From the NCBI RefSeq assembly GCF_030811595.1, contig NZ_JAUSRB010000002.1, positions 2,418,001 through 2,482,000 of the forward strand: 64,000 nucleotides of DNA. Direction: 5' to 3'. How positions within the stretch are numbered: the first letter of the stretch is position 1; each line of letters begins with the position of its first letter. Made by a program: the position numbers and the translations under genes. A model generated the notes under the pieces. That model searched no databases, was not told the DNA's origin, and saw nothing but the letters and a program-made list of their open reading frames with translations. The DNA is from Streptosporangium brasiliense. GTDB taxonomy: Bacteria > Actinomycetota > Actinomycetes > Streptosporangiales > Streptosporangiaceae. This document shows positions 1-9,541 of the stretch, one piece after another.

Positions 1-3000
1 CCCGAGGAGGCGATCGCGGTGATCGGCGTCGGATGCCGCCTCCCGGGGTCCGTGCACGGGCCGGAGGACTTCTGGCGGCTGCTCATGGCGGGCGGCGACG
101 CGGTGGGCCGGGTGCCCGAGGACCGGTGGGCGGCCTTCGACGACGGCTCCCCCCGCACCGCCGAGGCACTGGCCGCGACCACCCGGCACGGCGGGTTCCT
201 GGACGACGTGGCCGGTTTCGACGCCGACTTCTTCGGGATCGTCCCGGGGGAGGCCGAGGTCATGGACCCGCAGCAGCGCCTGCTGCTGGAGACGGCCTGG
301 GAGGCGCTGGAGCACGCCGGCATCGCCCCCCGGTCGCTGGGCGGCAGCCGCACCGGGGCGTTCGTCGGCATCTCCGGCAACGAGTACGCCTACCTGACCA
401 CCGCCGATCCGGCGAAGGTGGACGCCTGGACGGCGACGGGGGCGGCGTTCAGCATCGCCGCCAACCGGCTGTCCTACCTGCTCGACCTGCGCGGGCCGAG
501 CCTGTCGGTGGACACCGCCTGCTCGTCCTCGCTGGTCGCCACAGATCTCGCCGTCCGGAGCCTGCGCTCGGGGGAGAGCGACCTGGCGCTCGCGGCGGGG
601 GTAAACCTGCTGCTCTCACCGGTGATCACGATGGCGTTCGACCAGGGTGGCGGGACCGCGCCCGACGGCCGTTGCAAGAGCTTCGACGCCTCGGCGGACG
701 GGATGGTCAGGGCCGAGGGATGCGGCGTCGCCGTGCTGAAGCGGCTGGCCGACGCCGAGCGCGACGGCGACCGGATCCTGGCCGTCGTCCGGGCCACCGC
801 GGTGAACCAGGACGGCCGTTCGAACGGGCTGGTCGCGCCCAATCCGGAGGCCCAGGAGGAGCTCCTGCGCGCCGCCTACGCCGGGCTGGACGGCCCCGAC
901 TACATCGAGGCCCACGGCACCGGGACCTTCCTGGGCGACCCCATCGAGGCCCGGGCCATCGACGCCGCGCTCTGCGGCGGCCGTACCACGCCGCTGCTCA
1001 TCGGCTCCGCGAAGAGCAACCTCGGCCATCTCGAGGCCGCGGCGGGGATCACCGGCCTGATCAAGACCGTCCTCGCGCTCCATCACGGCGTGATCCCGCC
1101 CAGCGTCCATTTCCACCGGCCCAACCCGCACATCCCCTGGGAGCGTCTCAAGGTCGTCACCGCCCCGACCCCCTGGCCGGGCGACCACCCCCGGGCCGGG
1201 GTCTCCTCCTTCGGCTTCGGCGGGACCAACGCCCACGTCGTCCTGGAGCGCGCCGCGCCGGTCGCGCCCCCTGCCCCGGCCCCGGGCCGGTACGGCGAGG
1301 CCGGAGGCGATCGGCCGGGGGCGAAGGTGTTCCTGCTCACGGACGTGTCCGCCGAGCGGGTCCGGGACCACGCCCGGGTGCTCGCGGACTGGGTCGGCGC
1401 CGAGCTCGCACCCGGCGGGGTCCCGCCTGAGGCGGCCGCGTCCGCGAAGGTCACGTCAGACGGTGCCGTGTCCGAGGAGCCCGCGTCCGACCGTGCCGCG
1501 TCGGAGGAGCGCGTACCCGAGGAGCGCGCGTCCGAGGGCGTCGTGCTCGGCGACATCGCGCACACGCTCGCCCGGCGGGCCGGGCGCGGGCGGGCCGGGG
1601 CCGCCGTCGTGGCCGCGGACGCCGGGGAGCTGCTGGCCGGGCTGCGGGCCGTACAGGGCGGCGGGGGCGTCGCCGGGGCGGCGGTGGCCGGCGGGCGCGG
1701 GCCGGTGTGGGTGTTCTCCGGCTACGGCTCGCAGTGGACGGGGATGGGGGCCCGGCTCTACACCGAGGAACCGGTGTTCGCCGGAGTGATCGACGAGCTG
1801 GACCCGATGTTCCGGGACGAGGCGGGCATCGAGCTGCGGGAGATCGTCGCCGGGGGCCGGGAGGCGGAGGGCGTGGCCACCGCGCAACCGGTGATCTTCG
1901 CGGTGCAGGTGGCGCTGGCCGGGCTCTGGACGTCGCACGGGGTACGGCCGGTGGCGGTCGTCGGGCACTCGATGGGCGAGGTCGCGGCGGCCGTGGTCGC
2001 GGGCGGGATCGGGCTGCGCGACGCGGTCCGGGTGATCTGCCGGCGCGCCGGCCTGCTCGGGACGCTGGGCGGCGGCGGGGCGATGGCGGTGCTGGAGGTG
2101 GCCGCGGAAGAGGTCCCCGCCGACCTCCACGTCGCCGTCCACGCCTCGCCGCGGCAGTGCGTCGTCACCGGCGACCCCGGCCGGGTCGAGGAGTTCGCCG
2201 CCGAGGTCAGGGCGCGGGGCCTGCTGTCGCGGGTGCTGACCGCCGAGGGCGCCGGGCACTCGCCGCAGGTCAAGCCGCTCCTGCCGAAGCTCCGCCAGGC
2301 ACTGGCCGCCATCGCCGGGGGCAAGCCCGAGATCCCGTTCTACTCGACCGTCTTCGACGACCCCCGCGAGGTCCCCACCTTCGAGCCCGCCTACTGGGCC
2401 GCCGGGGTCCGCCGCCCGGTGCGCCTGCTCACCGCCCTCCAGGCCGCCGCCGAGGACGGCCACACCGTCTTCACCGAGATCAGCCCGCACCCCGTCCTGG
2501 CCTCGGCGATGCGTGACTCGCTCCCCGCGGGCACGGTGATCATCCACTCCCTGCGCCGGGGACACGACGAGGAGCTGCGCCTGCAGCTCGCGGCGGCCGC
2601 GGTCGCCATGCCCGCGCTGGTCGCAACCTCCTCCGGCCGGGTCGTCGACCTTCCCCTCTCGCCCTGGCGGCACGGGCGGCACTGGGTCTCCGCCGCCCGG
2701 CGCGCCGCGCTCCCGCCCGGCAGCCACCCGCTGCTCGGCGTGCACGTCGAGAGCCCCGCCGGGCACCTGTGGACCACGACCGTCGACGACCTCTCCGAGG
2801 CGCCCTGGCGCCTGGACCCCTCGCTCTGGCGGTTGCACGGCCTGCCCGTCCTGCCGCTGGCGGTGGTGGCGGCCCTCGCCCAGGCGGCGGGGGCCGAGGT
2901 CCGGGGCGAGGCCGAGCTGACCGGCGTCACCCTGGACGCGCTGCTGCCCCTGCCCGCCACGGTCACCACCACCCTCACCCCGTCCGGCGAGGTCGAGATC

Positions 3001-6000
3001 GACGCCAGGAACGCCGCGGGCGTCTGGATCCGGTACGGCACCGCGACCGTCGTGCCCGGCCCCTCCCCGGCCGGGCCCCCGCCGAGCCCCGCCGAGCTGG
3101 CCGAGCGGCTGCGGGGCCCCTCGGGGGTGCCGGTGGGGATCGGACGGCTGGGAGGCGACGGCACTCCGGTGGGACTGCTGGCCAAGGACATCCCGGCCAC
3201 CGCCGTGCCGGTCCCGCTGGCCGGCAAGCTCGTGGCACGGGTGTGGGAGCCGGGACCAGGTGTCGAGACCGCGCCGGCCGGGAATGGATCCGATCCGCGC
3301 CCGGCCCGTGGCTGGCTCGTCGTGGCCGTAAAGGGGGATCCGCGGGCCGGGCGCCTCGCCCGTGACCTCACCGCCGCCGGGCACACCGTCGGCCGCCTCG
3401 ACCTGCCCGGCGTGCACCTCGACCTGCCCGGCGTGGCGCCGGGCGCTCCCGTGCCCTCCCTCGTCCCGGCCCAGCGCTCCGCCCCCCGGCGGACGGCGCC
3501 GGTCCCGGCCCCGCTCGCACTCCCCGCGGGCGACGGGGCCGAGGAGGTCGTCGTGCTGGCCCCGAGCGGCCTGAACCCGGCCGGCGCCGAGGCCCTGTAC
3601 CTCGCCGTCACCCGGATCGCCGCCGAGCTCGCGGGGACCGGGCGGCGGCTGCGGCTCGTCACCGACCGGGCGCAGGCCGTACTGGACGGGGAGCCGGGCG
3701 ACCCCGGCGCCGCCGCGCTGCGCGGCCTCGTCCGGGTGCTGGCCTTCGAACAGGCGGGGCTGCGGGCCCGGCTGCTCGACGTGGACGGCCCGGACGCGCT
3801 CCTGGCCGAGCTGACGGCCGACCGGCCGGACGACGAGGTGGCCTGGCGGGCGGGCGTCCGCTACACCGCCCGGCTGGCCGCGCTCCCGGACGACGGCGAC
3901 CGGCGCCGCGCCGGCGCGCACGGGCCGGTGGTACGGCGGGGCGGGGGCTATCTGATCACCGGCGGGTACGGCGGGCTGGGACTGGTGGTGGCGCGGTGGC
4001 TGGCCGAGCGGGGGGCCGGGCGGATCGTGCTGGGCGGCCGGTCGGGGCCGTCGGCCGCGGGGGCCGCGACGATCGCGGGACTGCGGGCGCTGGGCGCCGA
4101 CGTCCAGGTGGTGACCGGTGACCTGGCCCTGCCGGGCGTGGCCGAGGGGCTGGTCGACGTGGTCACCGCCGGCGGCGTACGGCTGCGCGGGGTGATCCAC
4201 GCGGCGGGCGTGCTGGACGACCACCTGGTCACCGACGTGGGCCCCGGGGACCTGCACCGGGTCTGGTCGGCCAAGGTCCACGGCGGCCTGCAGCTGCACG
4301 AGGCGACCAGGGACGCGCCTCTCGACTGGTGGGTGGCGTTCTCCTCGGCGGCGGCACTGCTCGGGTCACCCGGGCAGGCGGCCTACGCGGGGGCGAACGC
4401 CTGGCTGGACGCCCTGTGCGACCTGCGCCGGGCCGAGGGACTGCCCGGGACGACGATCAACTGGGGCACCTGGGCCGACGTCGGCGGGGCCGGCCAGGCG
4501 GTGCTGCCCGCGGTCGCGCCCCTGACCCCGGACGAGGGCGTCGAGGCGCTGGAGGCGCTCCTGGCCCGGGGGGTGGACGCCGCGGGCGTGCTGCGGCTGG
4601 ACGCGGCGGCGGCCGTCGCCGCCTTCCCCGGCATCGCGCGTATGCCGTACTTCGCGGACCTGGCGGGCGCGGCCGTGACCGGTGGCGACTGGGCGGGGCC
4701 CGAGGCGCTGGCCGCGATGGAGCCCGGCCAGGCCCTGGAGGCCGTCGTCGCCAAGGTCAGGGAGCGGACGGCCGTCGTGCTGGGCTTCGAGACCGCCTGG
4801 CTCCAGGAGGGCACGGTGCTCACCGAGGCGGGCCTCGACTCGCTCGCGGCCACCCGGGTGCGGGGCATGATCGAGCACGACTTCGGGGTGGCCGTGCCGA
4901 CCGCGCTGCTGCTGCAGGGCGCGACGCTCGGGGACGTCGCCGTGGCCGTGGCCGCCGGGCTGGGCATCCACGGCACCGCCGGGACGCGCCCGGTCGAGCC
5001 CAGGGACGCGGCGGAACGGCAGGTCGTGGCGGCCCTCACCCGGATCCTCGGGCGCGTGCCCGGGGTCACCGAGGAGATCCCGGCCGGCGTCCTGCCCGTC
5101 GTGCTGGACGTCCTCGGCCGGGAGGCCGGCCGCGAGCTGGCCGCCGACGGCGTGCTCACCGGGGCCCAGGTCGCCGACCTGCTCCGGGAGATCGACGAGG
5201 AGGAGGCCGCCCGGGGCGTCGTCCGCCCGCTGACCCCCGCGGCCCGCGCGTACCTGGCCGCCCGCCGCGCCGCGCCGGCGGCCGAGGCGACGGCGGCCGG
5301 AGCGCCGGGGCCTGGTGCACCGGCGGCCGGCGCTCCCACGGCGCCGGGGGACGGACGGGTGCCGCTGTTCCTGGGACATCCGGCCGGTGGGACCACGGGG
5401 GTGTACGCGCTGCTGGCCGGGGCGCTGGGAGCCGGCCAGGTGGTGTTCGGGCTGGAGCGCCTGGACGGCGTCGGGACCCTCGGCGCCGAGGCGGGGGTGA
5501 GCGAGCGGGCCGCCCGGTACGTGGCGGAGATCAGGAAGGTGCAGCCCGCCGGGCCGTACCGGGTGGGGGGATGGTCGTTCGGGGGGATCCTGGCGTTCGA
5601 GATCGCCCGGCAGCTCGGGGCGGAGAACGTGGAGCTGGTGGCGATGATCGACTCGGGCCTGCCGGACGAGGTGACAGCCGCGGAGCGGACCCGGATCGCG
5701 GCCAGGCGGTACGCCGACTTCGCCACCTATCTCACCGAGACCTACGGGGTGCCCGTCCGGCTCGCCTACGACGAGCTCGCGGGCCTGAGCGAGGCCGGCC
5801 AGCTCGCCCTGGCCGAGGCGCGCATCGCCGGATCGGGGGTGCTGGACCTGCTGGGGGAGGCCATCCTCCGGCATCAGATCACCTCGCACGAGGACACCCG
5901 GGCCATCGAGGGATACCGGGCCGGGACCTACGAGGGCCGCGTGGTGCTCTACCGCTCCACGGACCCGACCCCCTGGGCGGTCGAAGACACCCGATACGCC

Positions 6001-6141
6001 CACGCCGACGACCCCACAAGGGGATTCGGCCCGTTCAGCCCGGGGCTGGAGATCGTCACGATCCCCGGGTCGCACCACCTCAACCTGCTCGACCCGCCCC
6101 ACGTCGAAGTCATCGCCGCTCACCTTGGAGGCCAGCTGTGA
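1..6141 (+). CDS. Type I polyketide synthase module KS-AT-DH*-KR-ACP-TE (5' end outside window)
   Basis: The frame is open from base 1, so the true start lies upstream; residues here count from the GTG at 19. The ketosynthase (about 1-410) has the triad Cys168 (DTACSSS), His299 and His337. The acyltransferase (about 560-860) has Ser651 in GHSMGE and GAGH at 744-747, where malonyl ATs usually show HAFH and methylmalonyl ATs YASH. A dehydratase-like stretch (about 900-1030) lacks a canonical HxxxGxxxxP. The ketoreductase has its glycine loop at about 1309, an LDD motif (B-type), Ser1443 and Tyr1456. The carrier Ser is 1608 (GLDSL). The C-terminal thioesterase has Ser1853 in GWSFGG and a late GSHH. 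No enoylreductase is present. The TE means this protein releases the product. Its stop overlaps the GTG of the CCR gene, which points to co-expression and a CCR-made extender. Confidence 0.95.
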   Translation, partial: PEEAIAVIGVGCRLPGSVHGPEDFWRLLMAGGDAVGRVPEDRWAAFDDGSPRTAEALAATTRHGGFLDDVAGFDADFFGIVPGEAEVMDPQQRLLLETAWEALEHAGIAPRSLGGSRTGAFVGISGNEYAYLTTADPAKVDAWTATGAAFSIAANRLSYLLDLRGPSLSVDTACSSSLVATDLAVRSLRSGESDLALAAGVNLLLSPVITMAFDQGGGTAPDGRCKSFDASADGMVRAEGCGVAVLKRLADAERDGDRILAVVRATAVNQDGRSNGLVAPNPEAQEELLRAAYAGLDGPDYIEAHGTGTFLGDPIEARAIDAALCGGRTTPLLIGSAKSNLGHLEAAAGITGLIKTVLALHHGVIPPSVHFHRPNPHIPWERLKVVTAPTPWPGDHPRAGVSSFGFGGTNAHVVLERAAPVAPPAPAPGRYGEAGGDRPGAKVFLLTDVSAERVRDHARVLADWVGAELAPGGVPPEAAASAKVTSDGAVSEEPASDRAASEERVPEERASEGVVLGDIAHTLARRAGRGRAGAAVVAADAGELLAGLRAVQGGGGVAGAAVAGGRGPVWVFSGYGSQWTGMGARLYTEEPVFAGVIDELDPMFRDEAGIELREIVAGGREAEGVATAQPVIFAVQVALAGLWTSHGVRPVAVVGHSMGEVAAAVVAGGIGLRDAVRVICRRAGLLGTLGGGGAMAVLEVAAEEVPADLHVAVHASPRQCVVTGDPGRVEEFAAEVRARGLLSRVLTAEGAGHSPQVKPLLPKLRQALAAIAGGKPEIPFYSTVFDDPREVPTFEPAYWAAGVRRPVRLLTALQAAAEDGHTVFTEISPHPVLASAMRDSLPAGTVIIHSLRRGHDEELRLQLAAAAVAMPALVATSSGRVVDLPLSPWRHGRHWVSAARRAALPPGSHPLLGVHVESPAGHLWTTTVDDLSEAPWRLDPSLWRLHGLPVLPLAVVAALAQAAGAEVRGEAELTGVTLDALLPLPATVTTTLTPSGEVEIDARNAAGVWIRYGTATVVPGPSPAGPPPSPAELAERLRGPSGVPVGIGRLGGDGTPVGLLAKDIPATAVPVPLAGKLVARVWEPGPGVETAPAGNGSDPRPARGWLVVAVKGDPRAGRLARDLTAAGHTVGRLDLPGVHLDLPGVAPGAPVPSLVPAQRSAPRRTAPVPAPLALPAGDGAEEVVVLAPSGLNPAGAEALYLAVTRIAAELAGTGRRLRLVTDRAQAVLDGEPGDPGAAALRGLVRVLAFEQAGLRARLLDVDGPDALLAELTADRPDDEVAWRAGVRYTARLAALPDDGDRRRAGAHGPVVRRGGGYLITGGYGGLGLVVARWLAERGAGRIVLGGRSGPSAAGAATIAGLRALGADVQVVTGDLALPGVAEGLVDVVTAGGVRLRGVIHAAGVLDDHLVTDVGPGDLHRVWSAKVHGGLQLHEATRDAPLDWWVAFSSAAALLGSPGQAAYAGANAWLDALCDLRRAEGLPGTTINWGTWADVGGAGQAVLPAVAPLTPDEGVEALEALLARGVDAAGVLRLDAAAAVAAFPGIARMPYFADLAGAAVTGGDWAGPEALAAMEPGQALEAVVAKVRERTAVVLGFETAWLQEGTVLTEAGLDSLAATRVRGMIEHDFGVAVPTALLLQGATLGDVAVAVAAGLGIHGTAGTRPVEPRDAAERQVVAALTRILGRVPGVTEEIPAGVLPVVLDVLGREAGRELAADGVLTGAQVADLLREIDEEEAARGVVRPLTPAARAYLAARRAAPAAEATAAGAPGPGAPAAGAPTAPGDGRVPLFLGHPAGGTTGVYALLAGALGAGQVVFGLERLDGVGTLGAEAGVSERAARYVAEIRKVQPAGPYRVGGWSFGGILAFEIARQLGAENVELVAMIDSGLPDEVTAAERTRIAARRYADFATYLTETYGVPVRLAYDELAGLSEAGQLALAEARIAGSGVLDLLGEAILRHQITSHEDTRAIEGYRAGTYEGRVVLYRSTDPTPWAVEDTRYAHADDPTRGFGPFSPGLEIVTIPGSHHLNLLDPPHVEVIAAHLGGQL

Positions 6142-7448
6142 CACTCGCACAGGCCGTCGTCGACGGTGCCGATCCCGAAGAGCTCGCGCGCCTGGAGGTC
6201 CCCACGACCTTCCGGGCGGCCCACACCCGTAAGGACGAGGTCGGCATGTTCGGCCGGAGCCCGCACGGCGTCAACGACGTCGACAAGGACATCACCAGGT
6301 CCATCCACGTGTCCGAGGTGCCGATGCCGGAGCTCGCCCCGGACGAGGTGCTGATCGCGGTCATGGCCAGCGCCATCAACTTCAACACCGTGTGGACGGC
6401 CATGTTCGAGCCGATCCCCACGTTCGCGTTCCTGGAGCGGTTCGGGCGTGAGGACCCGCGCCACGACCGGGACTTCCACGTGCTCGGCTCGGACGCCTCC
6501 GGGGTGATCGTCCGGATGGGCACCGCCGTACGGCGCTGGAAGATCGGCGACCGGGTCGTCACCTCGCCCGCCTACGTCGACGAGCAGGACCCGATCACCC
6601 ACTCCGACTCCATGCTCGGCGCCGACCTGCGCGCCTGGGGGTTCGAGACCAACTACGGCGGGCTGGCCGAGTTCGCGGTGGTCAAGGCCACCCAGCTCCT
6701 CCCCAAGCCCAGGCATCTGACCTGGGAGGAGGCCGCCTGCAACATGCTGTGCGCCTCCACCGCCTACCGGATGCTGGTCAGTGAGCGCGGCTCCCGGATG
6801 AAGCAGGGCGACGTGGTGCTGATCTGGGGCGCGACCGGCGGGCTCGGCGCGTACGCCGTGCAGCTCGTCAGGAACGGCGGCGGTATCCCGGTGGGCGTGG
6901 TCAGCTCCGACGAGAAGGCCGCCCTCCTGCGCCGGATGGGCTGCGAGCACATCGTGGACCGCTCGCAGTTCGACCACCTCAACGACGAGAAGTCCTGGCG
7001 CAGGCTCGGCGCCGAGGTCCGGCGGCAGGTGGGGGAGGATCCGCACATCGTCTTCGAGCACACCGGCAAGGACACCTTCGGTGCGTCCGTCTACGTCGCG
7101 CGGCGCGGCGGCTCGGTCGTCACCTGCGGGTCGTCCAGCGGCTACGCCCACGAGTACGACAACCGGCACCTGTGGATGAAGCTCAAGCGGATCGTCGGCT
7201 CCCACGGGGCGAACTACCAGGAGTGCCACGAGGTCAACCGGCTGCTCTCGCTGGGCGTGCTCCAACCCACCCTGTCGACGGTCTACCCCCTCGACCAGAC
7301 CGGCGACGCCGCCCGTGCCGTACAGCTCAACAAGCATGTCGGCAAGGTCGGCGTGCTGGGTCTGGCCCCCGCCGAGGACCTCGGCGTCGAGGACCGCGCG
7401 CTCAGGGAGCGCATCGGTGAGGATCGGATCAGGCTGTTCCGGAGCTGA
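6138..7448 (+). CDS. ccr: Crotonyl-CoA carboxylase/reductase
   Basis: A 436-residue MDR-family enzyme. CCRs reductively carboxylate enoyl-CoA (crotonyl-CoA to ethylmalonyl-CoA, or longer substrates) with NADPH and CO2. Residues known to hold CO2 in characterised CCRs can be picked out: Asn81 in INFNTVW, Phe169-Glu170 in WGFETN and His356 in GSHGAN. The nucleotide loop is GATGGLG at about 231-237. An upstream in-frame extension inside the PKS gene is noncoding. The GTG at 6138 follows GGAGG by seven bases and overlaps the PKS stop (GTGA), so the two genes are translationally coupled. It most likely feeds alkylmalonyl-CoA to the PKS; the chain length accepted cannot be told from sequence. The last 20 bases overlap the convergent PucR-type gene. 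Confidence 0.93.
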   Translation: MTLAQAVVDGADPEELARLEVPTTFRAAHTRKDEVGMFGRSPHGVNDVDKDITRSIHVSEVPMPELAPDEVLIAVMASAINFNTVWTAMFEPIPTFAFLERFGREDPRHDRDFHVLGSDASGVIVRMGTAVRRWKIGDRVVTSPAYVDEQDPITHSDSMLGADLRAWGFETNYGGLAEFAVVKATQLLPKPRHLTWEEAACNMLCASTAYRMLVSERGSRMKQGDVVLIWGATGGLGAYAVQLVRNGGGIPVGVVSSDEKAALLRRMGCEHIVDRSQFDHLNDEKSWRRLGAEVRRQVGEDPHIVFEHTGKDTFGASVYVARRGGSVVTCGSSSGYAHEYDNRHLWMKLKRIVGSHGANYQECHEVNRLLSLGVLQPTLSTVYPLDQTGDAARAVQLNKHVGKVGVLGLAPAEDLGVEDRALRERIGEDRIRLFRS

Positions 7449-8682
7449 CGGACCGCCTGGCCCGCAGGACGATCTCCAGCTCGAACCGGATGTCCGGATC
7501 GCTGAGCTGGTCGCCGTAGAGCTCCTCGAGCTGGCGCAGCCGGTAGCGCACGGTCTGCGGGTGCACGTGGAGCCGGGCGGCGACCTCCCCGGCGCCCCGG
7601 CCGTGCCGCAACCACGCCAGCAACGTCTCGGCCAGCCGGTCCTGCTGGCTGGGACGCAGGTGGGCCAGCGGCGCGAGCCGCACCTCGGTGAGGGCGCTGA
7701 CCAGTTCCTCGTCCTTGAACACGATAAGCGTGGCCATGTGATCGGAACAGCGGAGCACGCCGCGCTCCTCGGTGAGCACGCCCCGCCGGTGCAGGTCCAA
7801 CGCCTCACGGGCCCAGCGCAGCGAGGTCGCGGCGGCTGCCAGCGGTACGGCGGGCCCGACGGCGGCCTTCCAGCCGCGCAGCCCGGCCTCCAGGGTCTGG
7901 GCCCGGCCCGGGCCGTTGGGGTCGGGGACGATCAGGCAGGGGCCGGGCCGGTCGAGGCCGGACAGCACGTCCGGCGGGAGCGAAGGGGGGCGGTAGCCCC
8001 TGGAGTGCTCGTCCAGGGCGACCCCGGCCACGGTCCTGGGCAGCCGCCAGCCCGAGGCCTTGGCCAGGTCGGCGATCGCGTCGGGGGAGGCGGCCGGCTG
8101 GCTCAGCAGCAGGTCCATCAGCCGTCGGCGGCGGCGCTCGATCTCTCCGGCCGCGCGGGCCCTGGCCTCCTCGAAGCCCTCGGCGGCGGCGTCGGCGAGC
8201 TGGTCGAGATAGACGAAGATGGCCTCGCCCAGGTCGTAGAGGTGCTGCGGGGTGAGGCCGAGGTGCTCGGACTGCTCGGTCAGCCGCCGCCAGGCCACCC
8301 GGGCGCCGAGCCGCATCGCGGTCTGCAGGGGGTCGAGGTTGCGGCCCTCGTTGGCCTCACCGCGCCCGATGGTGCGGAAGACCTCGGGCTCCCACGGCGC
8401 ACTGGGGTTCTCGATCCGGTCCACGAACTGGCGCAGGGCCTCGTCCACGGCCAGCCGGATGGCCTTGATGTAGATCGCGTCGGCCGGCCGGGAGTATTCG
8501 GGGATCCGGACCGTGATTTCCTTGATCACCTGATCGGCCACCTCGGTGAGGCCCGGTCTCAGCAGCCTGGCCACTTCCGCCGGTGCGGATCTCCATAGCC
8601 GCTGGTCGGACAGGTCGTGAGATCTTCTCTTACGGTCACCGAAACCGGTGGCAACGAGCCTGGAATCTTCTTTTGTCGCCAT
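7429..8682 (-). CDS. PucR-family transcriptional regulator
   Basis: A 417-residue protein ending in the PucR/CdaR-type helix-turn-helix: the C-terminal segment VHPQTVRYRLRQLEELYG is the family's DNA-binding helix pair. The N-terminal 150 residues form a helical region and the middle a GGDEF-like sensor region, the usual layout of actinobacterial members. The ATG at 8682 is preferred over an upstream frame extension because GGGAGGG sits five bases before it. It converges on the CCR gene with a 20-base tail overlap. It may regulate the adjacent polyketide genes, but nothing in the sequence proves that, and PucR proteins often act on unlinked purine, amino-acid or secondary-metabolism genes. Confidence 0.85.
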   Translation of the reverse strand: MATKEDSRLVATGFGDRKRRSHDLSDQRLWRSAPAEVARLLRPGLTEVADQVIKEITVRIPEYSRPADAIYIKAIRLAVDEALRQFVDRIENPSAPWEPEVFRTIGRGEANEGRNLDPLQTAMRLGARVAWRRLTEQSEHLGLTPQHLYDLGEAIFVYLDQLADAAAEGFEEARARAAGEIERRRRRLMDLLLSQPAASPDAIADLAKASGWRLPRTVAGVALDEHSRGYRPPSLPPDVLSGLDRPGPCLIVPDPNGPGRAQTLEAGLRGWKAAVGPAVPLAAAATSLRWAREALDLHRRGVLTEERGVLRCSDHMATLIVFKDEELVSALTEVRLAPLAHLRPSQQDRLAETLLAWLRHGRGAGEVAARLHVHPQTVRYRLRQLEELYGDQLSDPDIRFELEIVLRARRSVSSGTA

Positions 8683-8799
8683 GGACCCTCCCGTCGGAGT
8701 GCGCCTCACATTCTGATCTCATTGACACTTTGAGCAAGTAGCAAACGCTTGTTCTTGTCTCAAATGCAACATGTGCGGCTTCCGGCGGGAGGGGTGGGG

Positions 8800-9000
8800 C
8801 TATTTGAGGTAGCCGGCGAACTCCTCCAGGGAGATCAGTCCGTCGCCGTCCAGGTCGATCCTGGCGATGGCGGCCTCGGCGGCCTCGGGGGTGATCGGCT
8901 GGCCGAGCACCTCCATCAGGCGCGTCATCTCGGTGGCCGAGATCAGGCCGTCACCGTCGACATCAATGATCTTGAAAGTCGTCGCGTAGTCATCCGCCAC
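8800..9000 (-). CDS. Small two-EF-hand calcium-binding protein
   Basis: A 66-residue soluble protein made almost entirely of two EF-hands. The loops are DVDGDGLISATE (about residues 13-24) and DLDGDGLISLEE (about 48-59), each with Asp at positions 1, 3 and 5, Gly at 6, Ile at 8 and Glu at 12, as required to bind Ca2+. It resembles the C-terminal half of calerythrin-like bacterial calmodulin relatives, which are usually longer with three or four hands. It has no signal peptide, so it should act in the cytoplasm as a Ca2+ buffer or sensor. It lies alone between the PucR gene and a noncoding stretch, so its partner cannot be inferred. Confidence 0.85.
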   Translation of the reverse strand: MADDYATTFKIIDVDGDGLISATEMTRLMEVLGQPITPEAAEAAIARIDLDGDGLISLEEFAGYLK

Positions 9001-9541
9001 GGGTGCATCCGCCTTCCGGCAGCAGGGAAATGAGACGCAAGCACATTAGCGGGGGATCGCGGCGCGGAGGAGGGTGGGCCGGCGGCGCCGGAGGCCGCTC
9101 CCGGCCGCCTGTGCGCCTCCCCGGCCGGCCCGGCGGGCTTCCCCGGGCGGGCCTGGTGCGTCCCCGGGCGGGCCTGGCGCGTCCCTCCGGCCGATCCTGC
9201 GGGCTTCCCGGCCGGTCCGAGGGGCCCGCTCGGAGGTGCTCCCCGCCTCCCGGCGCGACCCGCTTGCCAGGTGCCGCCGTGACGGTGGCCCGGTCCGCCC
9301 GCCGTGACGGGTTCGGCCCCGTTGCCGGTGTTGCGAGAATAGGGCCGTTTACTGCGAATATTAACGCGATATGCATATTGGCTTTATCTGGCGATTCATA
9401 TTTACCGTCGGCAAAGAAACGCGCGTTTCTCGTCTGATGCATCAACTGGATTTGGAAGGCATTGTTCGTGGGTGTTCCCGGTCGGTTCAAAACTGCCGGC
9501 GCCGGGTTTTTCGGCGGTTGGGGCAGGAGAGAGAAGACGGT
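9001..9541. other. Noncoding stretch, AT-richer at its 3' half
   Basis: No convincing gene on either strand. The first 300 bases are very GC-rich. From about 9330 to 9450 the composition drops well below that of the neighbours and includes a 10-base palindrome ATATGCATAT at 9369-9378. This low-GC part should contain the promoter of the collagen-like gene. No -10/-35 pair could be fixed with confidence. Confidence 0.5.

Noticed and set aside
1456..4299. 947-codon minus-strand frame inside the PKS gene
   Set aside because: Composition artefact of high-GC coding DNA; the plus-strand domains are unambiguous.
4329..6137. 600-codon in-frame extension ahead of the CCR gene
   Set aside because: Arg/Gly-rich out-of-frame reading of the PKS; the GTG at 6138 has a proper ribosome binding site and the protein matches CCR from there.
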